From the NCBI GenBank assembly GCA_025935735.1, contig JAICUS010000008.1, forward strand, positions 1 through 28,606: a stretch of 28,606 nucleotides of DNA, written 5' to 3'. A model generated the notes under the pieces. That model did no database searches and was not told where the DNA came from. It saw only the letters and a list, made by a program, of their open reading frames with translations. Below, piece by piece: positions 14,551-21,039 of this stretch. Made by a program: the position numbers and the translations under genes. The first letter of the stretch is position 1; the number at the start of each line of letters is the position of its first letter. This DNA is from Solirubrobacteraceae bacterium. Its GTDB lineage: Bacteria > Actinomycetota > Thermoleophilia > Solirubrobacterales > Solirubrobacteraceae.

Positions 14551-16015
14551 TGATACCGAAGTGATCGAGGATCAGCGGCACGATGTCGCGCAGCGTCCAC
14601 TGCGCCTTCGCGTCCTTCGCCGGCCCGGTGCCGCACCACAGCAGCGTGCCGAGCGAGTCGTTGGCGTGCAGCGAGCCGTGCGACCCGCCGCCGACGTGGT
14701 GCGCGCCGCCCCAGTCGAGGAACTCGTAGCCGGGCTTGGCCGAGGCGAGGACCTCGCCCGAGGACGGGCAGCGGAGAGCCGACCACACACGGCCGAGCGC
14801 GTCCGGGTACGTCGCGGAGTGGACGCGGTCGTCCTCGACGGTCAGCGCGAGCAGATCGAGGTCGCCGTCGACGCTCCAGCGCGCTCCGCGGACGTCCACC
14901 AGGTCGCCGCGGGGCTGGAAGCGCAGCTCGCGCACGCCGCGGGACCGCTCGCCGCGGACCACGACTTCACCGTCCGGATGGTCGCCCATGCGCATCACCA
15001 GGTCGACGCCCTCGAGCGCCAGCAGCGTCCGCTCGATGCGCGGGATCAGGCCGCGCCGGCGGTCGCGATCGAGCACGTAGACCTGCGCGGCGCGCGAGGA
15101 CGGGCAGACCGCGATCTCGTCCGAGTCGGGCCGCGGGCGCTGGGCGGCGCGCAGGCCGAAGCCGTCGAATGCGCGGAAGAGGTCGATCTCGCTCTCCACC
15201 TTCGACTGCGAGTGGTCGCTGCACACGATGACGGCGTGATCCTCCAGGAAGGCGTCGACCCCGCCCGCTGCGTCCATCATGCGGCCGATCTGCCGGTCGG
15301 CCGCGGCCAGGGAGTCGACCTGCGCGAACGGCCCGTACTTGTGCGAGTGGGTGTCGTTGTCGGGCAGCGACAGCAGCAGGAAGTCGAAGAGGTCGTTCTC
15401 CACCAGGAACTTGGCCACGCAGCCGGAGTGCTGGTCGCGCACGCCCGGCAGGCCGAGCTGGGAGCGGCAGGGCGTCCGCTGAGAGGCGAACAGGTCGGCG
15501 TAGAAGAGCTCCTTGGGGCCCCAGGTGGGCAGCCCGAACACCGTGTGCGCGAGCCGGGTGAGCGCCGTGTCGACCGACGGCTCGTGGCGGTACCGGCCGC
15601 GGTACATGAGATACGTCGTGCCGGCCGTGCGCACGTCGGCGTCGTCGAGGTGCTCGAACACCGTCTGCACGTCGCGCGAGAGATGCTCGAGGTTCATGTT
15701 GTAGATCGTGTCCGTCAGCGACTGGCGGATCCCGAACGCGCGCGAGGCGCCGAAGCTCGTCCCGTACTCGACGTAGCGCTCCTCGCCGCGGTGCCACCAG
15801 TTCATCGACGGGATCTCGTGCTCGGCCGGACCGGTGCCGGTGGCGATCGAGGCCGCGCACACGGGCGTGACCGACGGGAACGCGGCGACGCAGTCGTCGA
15901 CGATCTCCCCACGCTCGATCAGCGCCGCCAGCGCCGGCGTGCGCAGCGTCTGCACGGCGCGCTCGAGCATCGCCGGCTTCATCGCGTCGATGACCGCGAG
16001 GACGAGCTTCTTCAC
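14546..16015 (-). CDS. Alkaline phosphatase superfamily protein (nucleotide pyrophosphatase/phosphodiesterase type)
   Basis: The 489-residue metal-dependent hydrolase has D10 in VIDAMKP (first metal ligand), T50 in FPSVTPVCAASIATG as the probable nucleophile, the metal motif LPDNDTHSHKYGP (D221 and H225 likely ligands), CSDHSQSK (D267, H268) and a C-terminal GGSHGS motif with the last histidine. There is no obvious signal peptide, so it is probably cytoplasmic. The substrate is unknown; phosphodiester or phosphonate bonds are usual for the family. The GTG start at 16013-16015 overlaps the stop of the DUF4126 gene (GTGA). A longer open frame upstream lies antiphase within the DUF4126 gene and is rejected. 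Its stop codon is inside the right arm of the palindromic repeat. Confidence 0.9.
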   Translation of the reverse strand: MKKLVLAVIDAMKPAMLERAVQTLRTPALAALIERGEIVDDCVAAFPSVTPVCAASIATGTGPAEHEIPSMNWWHRGEERYVEYGTSFGASRAFGIRQSLTDTIYNMNLEHLSRDVQTVFEHLDDADVRTAGTTYLMYRGRYRHEPSVDTALTRLAHTVFGLPTWGPKELFYADLFASQRTPCRSQLGLPGVRDQHSGCVAKFLVENDLFDFLLLSLPDNDTHSHKYGPFAQVDSLAAADRQIGRMMDAAGGVDAFLEDHAVIVCSDHSQSKVESEIDLFRAFDGFGLRAAQRPRPDSDEIAVCPSSRAAQVYVLDRDRRRGLIPRIERTLLALEGVDLVMRMGDHPDGEVVVRGERSRGVRELRFQPRGDLVDVRGARWSVDGDLDLLALTVEDDRVHSATYPDALGRVWSALRCPSSGEVLASAKPGYEFLDWGGAHHVGGGSHGSLHANDSLGTLLWCGTGPAKDAKAQWTLRDIVPLILDHFGIT

Positions 16016-16593
16016 CGCAGGATCCGCAGGCCGGCGTACTTCTCGCCGGCTCGGCGGCGGCCGCCGGCCAGCAGCCAGGCGAGCCCGGCCGCCACGAGCA
16101 CCGCGAGCGGCGGCAGCAGGACCGAGAGACCCGCGGCGGCGACGGCCGCGGCCTCGGCATAGAGCGGGAGCGCGCCGGCGGCCTCCGGCTCGAGCCGGGC
16201 GCGCACCCGGCCGAACAGCGAGCGCGCGGCGGCGAACCCGAGCGCGGCGGCGGCGGCGCCCACGATGATCCCCGGCCACCAAGTGCTGCTCCGGTCCGCG
16301 ATCGAGCCGGCGGCCGTCAGGGCGCCGAGCACGAGGGCGATCGCCGCCAGGACGTAGACGCCGGCGCCGAGCTCGGACCCCCGCCGGCGCTCGACGAGAC
16401 CCAGCACGGCGACGAGGATGACGATCGCCAGGAGGAATCCCGGTTTCTCGAGGAAGCTGAAGCTCGTGCCGTCGAAGTCGAGGCCGAGATTGCCGGCGGC
16501 GAGCGCGCCGACGAGCAGCGTGGGCAGGAACGGCCGGATGCCGATCCCGGCGGCGATCCCAAGCCCTTGGAGCAGGTCGAGGAGGTAGTGCAT
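16012..16593 (-). CDS. DUF4126 family membrane protein
   Basis: The 193-residue protein has about five hydrophobic segments (8-32, 50-66, 76-96, 107-123, 147-176) and the opening GIAAGIGIRPFLPTLLVGAL, which matches the DUF4126 pattern of glycine-rich first helix followed by R-x-F-L-P. The function of the family is not known. The C-terminus is basic (GGRRRAGEKYAG) and likely cytoplasmic. ATG at 16591-16593. Its stop overlaps the start of the phosphatase-like gene, so the two are co-translated and may act together, for example on a membrane phospholipid or phosphonolipid, which is speculation. Confidence 0.85.
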   Translation of the reverse strand: MHYLLDLLQGLGIAAGIGIRPFLPTLLVGALAAGNLGLDFDGTSFSFLEKPGFLLAIVILVAVLGLVERRRGSELGAGVYVLAAIALVLGALTAAGSIADRSSTWWPGIIVGAAAAALGFAAARSLFGRVRARLEPEAAGALPLYAEAAAVAAAGLSVLLPPLAVLVAAGLAWLLAGGRRRAGEKYAGLRILR

Positions 16594-16597
16594 GGGC

Positions 16598-16603
16598 TAG
16601 CGT
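16598..16603 (+). promoter_or_regulatory. Candidate -10 hexamer for the aminotransferase-ddl operon
   Basis: TAGCGT, identical to the ymdB hexamer, ends 13 nt before the ATG at 16617. It would give a leader of about 6 nt. It lies in the 23-bp divergent gap with the DUF4126 gene. Confidence 0.35.
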
Positions 16604-16616
16604 GTGGGCGGGGCGC

Positions 16617-18029
16617 ATGACGATAGACGAGACGCCAAGGGGTCCGGCGGGCGGCGGCGAAGGCCCCGCCATGGGCACGCAGCGCACCAGCGCGCACGAG
16701 ATCGAGCGCTATGGCGGCCTGTTCGCGCGGCGCACGCGCGGGATGACCTCCTCGGCGATGCGGGACATGATGGCCGTGACCGCGCGGCCCGAGGTCATCT
16801 CGTTGGCCACCGGCCTGCCCGATACGACCACGTTCCCCGCGGAGGACTTCGCCGCGCTGATGTCGCGCGTGGCGGTCGACTCCAGCGCGGCCGCGTTGCA
16901 GTACGGGCCGACCGACGGGCTGGAGGACGTGCGGCGCTGCATCGTCGAGGTGATGGCCGCCGAGGGCGCCGCGGTCGAGACCGACGACCTGATGGTCACC
17001 ACCGGGGGCCAGCAGGTGATCGACCTCGTCTGCCGCGCCTTCCTGGACCCTGGCGACGTCGTGGTCGCCGAGGCCCCGACGTACCCGGGCGCCGTGCCGT
17101 GCTTCACCTCCTACCAGGCCGACGTCGTGCAGGTGGAGATGGACGGCGCCGGGATGCGGATCGACGTGCTGCGGACCACGCTGGACCGCCTGCGGGCGGA
17201 GGGCCGGAAGCCGAAGTTCATCTACACGATCCCGAATTTCCAGAACCCCGGCGGCGTGACGATGTCGCTCGAACGCCGGCGCGAGCTCGTGCGGATCGCC
17301 GCCGAGCACGAGATCGTCGTGCTGGAGGACAACCCGTACGGGCTCCTGCGCTACGAGGGCGAGCCGCTGCCCACGCTGCTCTCGCTGGACGGTGGGCGCT
17401 ACGTCGTCTACGCCGGCACGTTCTCGAAGATCCTCTCGGCGGGCCTGCGGATCGGCTGGGCGGCGGCGCCGCGGCCCATCCTGGAGAAGCTCAACCTGGG
17501 CAAGCAGGCGGCGGACCTTTGCTCGTCGCCGCTGAATCAGTACTTCGTCGTCGCCTACTTCGCTCACCGGGACTGGCGGGCGTACCTCTCGACGCTGCGC
17601 GCGATCTACCGCCGCCGGCGCGACACGATGCTCGCCGCTCTCGACGAGTTCCTGCCGCCCGAGGCGTCGTGGACCCGGCCGGAGGGCGGCCTGTTCATCT
17701 GGGCCCGTCTGCCGGACTACATCGACACCTCGGACCTGCTGGCGCGGGCGCTGCGCGAGCACGTGGCCTTCGTCCCGGGGCGCGCCGCGTACCTCGACGG
17801 CCGCGGCGGCTCCGAGATGCGACTCAACTTCTCGGGAGTCGGCGAGGACGAGATCCGCGAGGGGGTGCGGCGGATCGGCAAGGTCGTGTCCGAGCAGGTG
17901 GCGCTCTACGGCACGCTCACGGGCGCCAAGCCCGCGGCGCCGCGCGACGCGCGGGCCTCAGCCTCGCCGCGCACCGCCGACGAGCCCCAGGGTCGCGTGC
18001 TCCCGCTCCGCCGGCGAGAGGCGTCGTGA
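16617..18029 (+). CDS. PLP-dependent class I/II aminotransferase (2-aminoadipate transaminase/LysN-like)
   Basis: The 470-residue fold-type I aminotransferase has ISLATGLPDTTTFP (62-75), TTGGQQVIDL in the cofactor phosphate-binding region, IPNFQNPGG (about 205-213), the PLP aspartate region VVLEDNPYG and the Schiff-base lysine K271 in GTFSKILSAGLRIGW. It lacks the N-terminal GntR DNA-binding domain of MocR regulators. Substrate is not readable; related enzymes act on 2-aminoadipate, aromatic or branched amino acids. The last 40 residues (AKPAAPRDARASAS onward) are a disordered tail. I chose ATG at 16617; ATG at 16671 is an alternative with GAAGG upstream. Its TGA overlaps the GTG of the ddl gene, so the two are coupled. 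Confidence 0.9.
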   Translation: MTIDETPRGPAGGGEGPAMGTQRTSAHEIERYGGLFARRTRGMTSSAMRDMMAVTARPEVISLATGLPDTTTFPAEDFAALMSRVAVDSSAAALQYGPTDGLEDVRRCIVEVMAAEGAAVETDDLMVTTGGQQVIDLVCRAFLDPGDVVVAEAPTYPGAVPCFTSYQADVVQVEMDGAGMRIDVLRTTLDRLRAEGRKPKFIYTIPNFQNPGGVTMSLERRRELVRIAAEHEIVVLEDNPYGLLRYEGEPLPTLLSLDGGRYVVYAGTFSKILSAGLRIGWAAAPRPILEKLNLGKQAADLCSSPLNQYFVVAYFAHRDWRAYLSTLRAIYRRRRDTMLAALDEFLPPEASWTRPEGGLFIWARLPDYIDTSDLLARALREHVAFVPGRAAYLDGRGGSEMRLNFSGVGEDEIREGVRRIGKVVSEQVALYGTLTGAKPAAPRDARASASPRTADEPQGRVLPLRRREAS

Positions 18030-18970
18030 AGGTCGCCGTCCTGAAGGGCGGCAGCTCGCTGGAGCGGCCGGTGTCGCTGCGTTCGGGCGCGCGGGTGGAG
18101 GACGCGCTCGCTCGGCTCGGCCACGACATCGTGGCGATCGACGTCGGTCCCGACTTCGTGGACCAACTCGTCGCCGAGCGCCCCGATGTCGCGTTCGTGG
18201 CCCTGCACGGCCGCGGGGGCGAGGACGGCACCGTGCAGGAGCTGCTCGAGCTCGTCGGCGTGCCCTACACCGCCTCCCGCCCGAGCGCGTGCTTCCGGTG
18301 CATGGACAAGGTCGTGGCCAAGCACGCGCTGCGCGACGCCGGCATCCCCACCCCGGACTTCTACGCGTTCAGCCAGGCGGCGTTCGAGGACCTCGGCGCG
18401 GGCCGCGCGCTCCCGGCGATCGAGGAGCGGCTCGACTTTCCGCTGGTGGTCAAACCCGCCGCGCAAGGTTCCGCGCTCGGCATCAAGTTCGCGCGCACCG
18501 CCGCGGACGTGCCCAGCGCGCTCGTGGCCGCGTTCTCTTACGACACGAAGGTGATGTTCGAGCGCTATGTGCCGGGCCGCGACCTGGCCGTGGCCGTGCT
18601 GGACGGGCCGGAGGGCCCAGAGGCACTGCCGGTGGTGGAGGCGATCCCCACTGAGGAGGACTTCTACGACTTCGAGGCGCGATACGAGATCGGCCGCACG
18701 CGATTCGTCTGCCCGGCCGAGCTGCCCCCCGAGGTGACCCTGCGGGCGCAGGAGCTCGCGCTCGCCACGTGGCGCGCGCTTGGCTGCTCGGGGTTCGCAC
18801 GGGTGGACCTGCTGGCCGAGGGCGACGAGCTCACGGTCATCGAGGCGAATGCGATCCCCGGCCTGACCGACACGTCGCTGGTACCTCTGGCCGCCGAGGC
18901 AGCGGGCATTCCGTTCGACGCGTTCGTGGCCCGCGTTCTCGATCTCGCCGTCGCCCGAGCGCCCGCGTAG
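18026..18970 (+). CDS. ddl: D-alanine--D-alanine ligase family protein
   Basis: An ATP-grasp ligase that joins two D-alanines for peptidoglycan precursor synthesis in the cytoplasm. The 314-residue protein has LKGGSSLERPVSLRSG (6-21, with E13 and S17-type substrate residues), ALHGRGGEDGTVQ (59-71), KPAAQGSALGIKFA in the ATP-grasp loop, the FYDFEARYEIGRTRF omega-loop region and EANAIPGLTDTSLVP, whose N-A-I-P-G-L-T supplies the Mg and phosphate ligands. All catalytic motifs are present. Tyr rather than Phe in the omega-loop fits D-Ala-D-Ala rather than D-Ala-D-Lac specificity, though this call is tentative. GTG start at 18026 overlaps the aminotransferase stop. Two parS sites lie about 100 bp past its stop. 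Confidence 0.93.
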   Translation: MKVAVLKGGSSLERPVSLRSGARVEDALARLGHDIVAIDVGPDFVDQLVAERPDVAFVALHGRGGEDGTVQELLELVGVPYTASRPSACFRCMDKVVAKHALRDAGIPTPDFYAFSQAAFEDLGAGRALPAIEERLDFPLVVKPAAQGSALGIKFARTAADVPSALVAAFSYDTKVMFERYVPGRDLAVAVLDGPEGPEALPVVEAIPTEEDFYDFEARYEIGRTRFVCPAELPPEVTLRAQELALATWRALGCSGFARVDLLAEGDELTVIEANAIPGLTDTSLVPLAAEAAGIPFDAFVARVLDLAVARAPA

Positions 18971-19066
18971 CCGCTGAGCGCGACGCCCGTGCGTGGCATG
19001 GCCGCCGGCCGCCTCCTTACCACGCAGGTCTCACGCAGCGCCGGGGCTGGACGACGCCGGGCGCGA

Positions 19067-19082
19067 CGTTTCACGTGAAACA
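19067..19082. other. parS site (one mismatch)
   Basis: CGTTTCACGTGAAACA: the 14-bp core GTTTCACGTGAAAC is intact and the first outer base is C instead of T. Its centre is 25 bp from the next site. Confidence 0.9.
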
Positions 19083-19091
19083 TCGTCGGGG

Positions 19092-19107
19092 TGTTTCACG
19101 TGAAACA
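19092..19107. other. parS site (perfect)
   Basis: TGTTTCACGTGAAACA, identical to the consensus. Paired with the site at 19067 in the ddl-nuclease intergenic region, a likely strong ParB loading point. Confidence 0.94.
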
Positions 19108-19273
19108 CCTTGGCGGGTCGAGCGAAGCGCGGCTTGGCCGCGCAGGGAGCGCCAACGCGGGGCCGGCTGAGAGACACGGCGCTGATCCGCGTCACGGCCG
19201 AGCGCGCACCCGCGCCACGCCGTGGTCACGCGCGCACCGGCCGGCGCATCGCCCACTCGGGGCGAGCGGCCCG

Positions 19274-19765
19274 TCAGGCGTCGCCGCCGGCGAAGTCCTC
19301 CGGCGTCACGCGGTCGAGGAACTCCTTGAACTTGTCCACGACTTCTTCGGTGTCCTCGACCTCGTGCTCGAACTCGATCGCGGACTCGGCGATGACGTCC
19401 TCGGCGGCGAAGATCGGGGCTCCCGAGCGGACGGCGAGCGCGAGCGCATCGCTGGGACGGCTGTCGATCTCCACCTCGCGTCCGTTCACTGACAGCGTGA
19501 TCGACGCATAGAACGTGTTCTCGCGCAACTCGGTGACCGAGACGCGGGTGCAGGCCACCTCGAGCTCGCCCAGCATGTCGAACAGGAGATCGTGCGTCAT
19601 CGGGCGCGGCGTCGAGGCGCCCTGGAGCTTCATCAGGATCGCCGCCGCCTCTGGATGGCCGATCCAGATCGGCAGGAACTTGTTCGTGTCGACGGCCTTC
19701 AGGAGCACGATCGGCTGCTTGCCGACCATGTCGAAGCTCACGCCGTAGATGACCATCTCCTGCAC
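19274..19765 (-). CDS. Bifunctional nuclease family protein (DUF151)
   Basis: The 163-residue protein matches the BFN/DUF151 family, often annotated as bifunctional nuclease (DNase/RNase) from plant work; the bacterial role is unclear. Family features are the start VIYGVSFDMVGKQPIVLLK, FLPIWIGHPEAAAI (30-43), TRPMTHDLLFDML-like helix and the signature IDSRPSDALALAVR (about 99-112). An acidic C-terminal helix (EFEHEVEDTEEVVDKFKEFL) follows. GTG at 19763-19765 is preferred because AGGAG lies 10 nt upstream; ATG at 19754-19756 would have its GGAG abutting the codon. It is divergent from the RidA-like gene. Confidence 0.9.
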   Translation of the reverse strand: MQEMVIYGVSFDMVGKQPIVLLKAVDTNKFLPIWIGHPEAAAILMKLQGASTPRPMTHDLLFDMLGELEVACTRVSVTELRENTFYASITLSVNGREVEIDSRPSDALALAVRSGAPIFAAEDVIAESAIEFEHEVEDTEEVVDKFKEFLDRVTPEDFAGGDA

Positions 19766-19858
19766 TCTGGGGGCGCTCCTGCTCGCGGGCGAGGGCCCAA
19801 GTATAGGCCCCGGCCCTCCCCGTCCAGGGGGCGTCGTCCATCCCCGGACCGCCGTCCG

Positions 19859-19864
19859 TAGGAT
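19859..19864 (+). promoter_or_regulatory. Candidate -10 hexamer for the RidA-like gene
   Basis: TAGGAT fits TANNNT and ends 8 nt before the ATG at 19873. No ribosome binding site is visible, which suggests a leaderless or near-leaderless transcript. Confidence 0.45.
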
Positions 19865-19872
19865 CGGCTGCG

Positions 19873-20253
19873 ATGCCCGAGCCCACGTTCTCCGTACCCG
19901 CGCACCCGGCTGGCTACAGCCATGCCGTCAGCCTGCCCGCCGGCCGTCTGGTCTGGACGTCGGGCCAGATCGCGGTTGACGCCGGCGGGAACGTCCCGGC
20001 GGGCTGGGAGCCGCAGACGCGGCTGGTGTTCGCGAATCTCGGTGGCGCCCTGATGGCGGTCGGGGCCGGCTGGTCGGACGTGGTCAAGCTCACGATCTTC
20101 GTGGCGACCGAGCCGGAGCTCGAGACCATCCGCGTCGTTCGCGACGAGTTCGTCGATACATCGCGCCCGCCTACCAGCTCGCTCGTCCGCGTTGCCGGCC
20201 TCGTCCGTCCCGACCTGCTGCTCGAGGTCGAGGCCGTCGCCTGGCGGCCCTGA
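19873..20253 (+). CDS. RidA/YjgF family protein
   Basis: The 126-residue protein has the chorismate-mutase-like RidA fold: GRLVWTSGQIAVDAGGNVPAGWEPQTRLVFANLGGAL is read in order across residues 24-60, then VVKLTIFV, and PPTSSLVRVAGLVRPDLLLE with EVEAVA at the C-terminus. RidA enzymes are trimers that hydrolyse reactive 2-aminoacrylate-type enamines/imines. The arginine that binds the substrate carboxylate in canonical RidA (PARS in E. coli) is replaced here by PTSS, so this is probably a non-archetypal Rid subgroup with another activity. It is divergent from the nuclease-family gene and 102 bp before the secreted-protein gene. Confidence 0.9.
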   Translation: MPEPTFSVPAHPAGYSHAVSLPAGRLVWTSGQIAVDAGGNVPAGWEPQTRLVFANLGGALMAVGAGWSDVVKLTIFVATEPELETIRVVRDEFVDTSRPPTSSLVRVAGLVRPDLLLEVEAVAWRP

Positions 20254-20355
20254 CGCACTCGCTCTTTGCGCCTTCAGAACGTCCGCAAATTGCCGATTAC
20301 GGGGGCTACCCGCCCGCGTGGTCGATCGGACCGACCCGCAGAGAGGCATCACTCA

Positions 20356-20997
20356 ATGTCGACTTCACACAACTTCACGAAGCCCCGTCGTCGCGGGCTC
20401 ACCGCCTGGCTCGCCTTTGGTGCCGTTGGTCTGGCGACAGGCGCCGTCTGGGCGACCGGCTTCGCCTCCGTTGGCGGCGCGACCGGCAACAACGACCCAT
20501 CCCCGATCGTCGCTCCGTCCGCTCCGGCCACGCACAACGCGGCACTGGCCGGCGTCGTCACGGCCGGCTCGCCGCTGACCGTCGATTGGAACGGGCGCTG
20601 GGGCGCGATCTCCGCCGACACGAACTTCTTCACCGTCGACCTGACCGGTGAGCCCAACACGCAGACCTACAACCTCGCCTTCCTGCTGACCAACACGACG
20701 GACATCTCCGGTAATGGTTGGTCCTCGCTCCAGCTGAAGGTCGAGCAGGTCGACGCCGGCACCGGCCCGTGCGACGCCTCGGCGTTCGACGGCACCAAGA
20801 ACCCGCAGGTCATGGCGTTCGACTCCCAGGACGCCGGCGTCTACTGGAACGGCGTCGCCGGCGGCGACGTCTACTGCATCGGCGTCAACGCGTCGGACGG
20901 CCAGGACACCACCGGCACGTTCCTGCGCCGCGACAGCGACACGGTCGCCCCGACGGTCTACCCGCGCTTCCTGGCCACCGTCGACCGCGCGTCCTGA
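20356..20997 (+). CDS. Secreted protein with N-terminal signal, possible TasA/camelysin-like substrate of the adjacent SipW-type peptidase
   Basis: The 213-residue protein starts MSTSHNFTKPRRRGLTAW, with a basic n-region and a hydrophobic helix at about 14-39 ending WATGFASVGG, a probable signal peptide with cleavage near residues 37-43. The mature part is beta-rich, Thr/Asn/Asp/Gly-rich, with TVDLTGEPNTQTYNLAFLLT (about 93-112), and two cysteines (C139, C174) that could form a disulfide. The pattern of strands and NTT/GNGWSSLQLKVEQ recalls TasA-type fibre proteins, but I cannot prove homology. GAGAGG 9 nt upstream supports ATG at 20356. A SipW-type signal peptidase gene begins 42 bp downstream on the same strand, as in sipW-tasA loci. 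Low lysine and acidic surface suggest an extracellular location. Confidence 0.85.
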   Translation: MSTSHNFTKPRRRGLTAWLAFGAVGLATGAVWATGFASVGGATGNNDPSPIVAPSAPATHNAALAGVVTAGSPLTVDWNGRWGAISADTNFFTVDLTGEPNTQTYNLAFLLTNTTDISGNGWSSLQLKVEQVDAGTGPCDASAFDGTKNPQVMAFDSQDAGVYWNGVAGGDVYCIGVNASDGQDTTGTFLRRDSDTVAPTVYPRFLATVDRAS

Positions 20998-21039
20998 TCC
21001 CGTCGCCGGGCGCGCCCGGCGCGCCCGGCGGAAACGCCC

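Larger units (their letters stand above)
18971..19273. other. Intergenic region between convergent genes, with two parS sites
   Basis: This 303-bp stretch separates the convergent ddl and bifunctional-nuclease genes. It holds two parS sites 25 bp apart and a weak inverted repeat (TGCGTGG at 18990-18996, CCACGCA at 19020-19026) that might contribute to termination. The remaining sequence, 19108-19273, shows no convincing gene; open frames there are arginine/alanine-rich shadow frames. Confidence 0.7.

Noticed and set aside
16604..18970. A single 788-residue frame across the aminotransferase and ddl
   Set aside because: The first half is an antiphase shadow of the aminotransferase; only the part from 18026 is real (Ddl).
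20254..20355. Riboswitch-like structure upstream of the secreted-protein gene
   Set aside because: Several short complementary G/C segments exist, but no consensus core of a cyclic-di-GMP or other known riboswitch could be matched.
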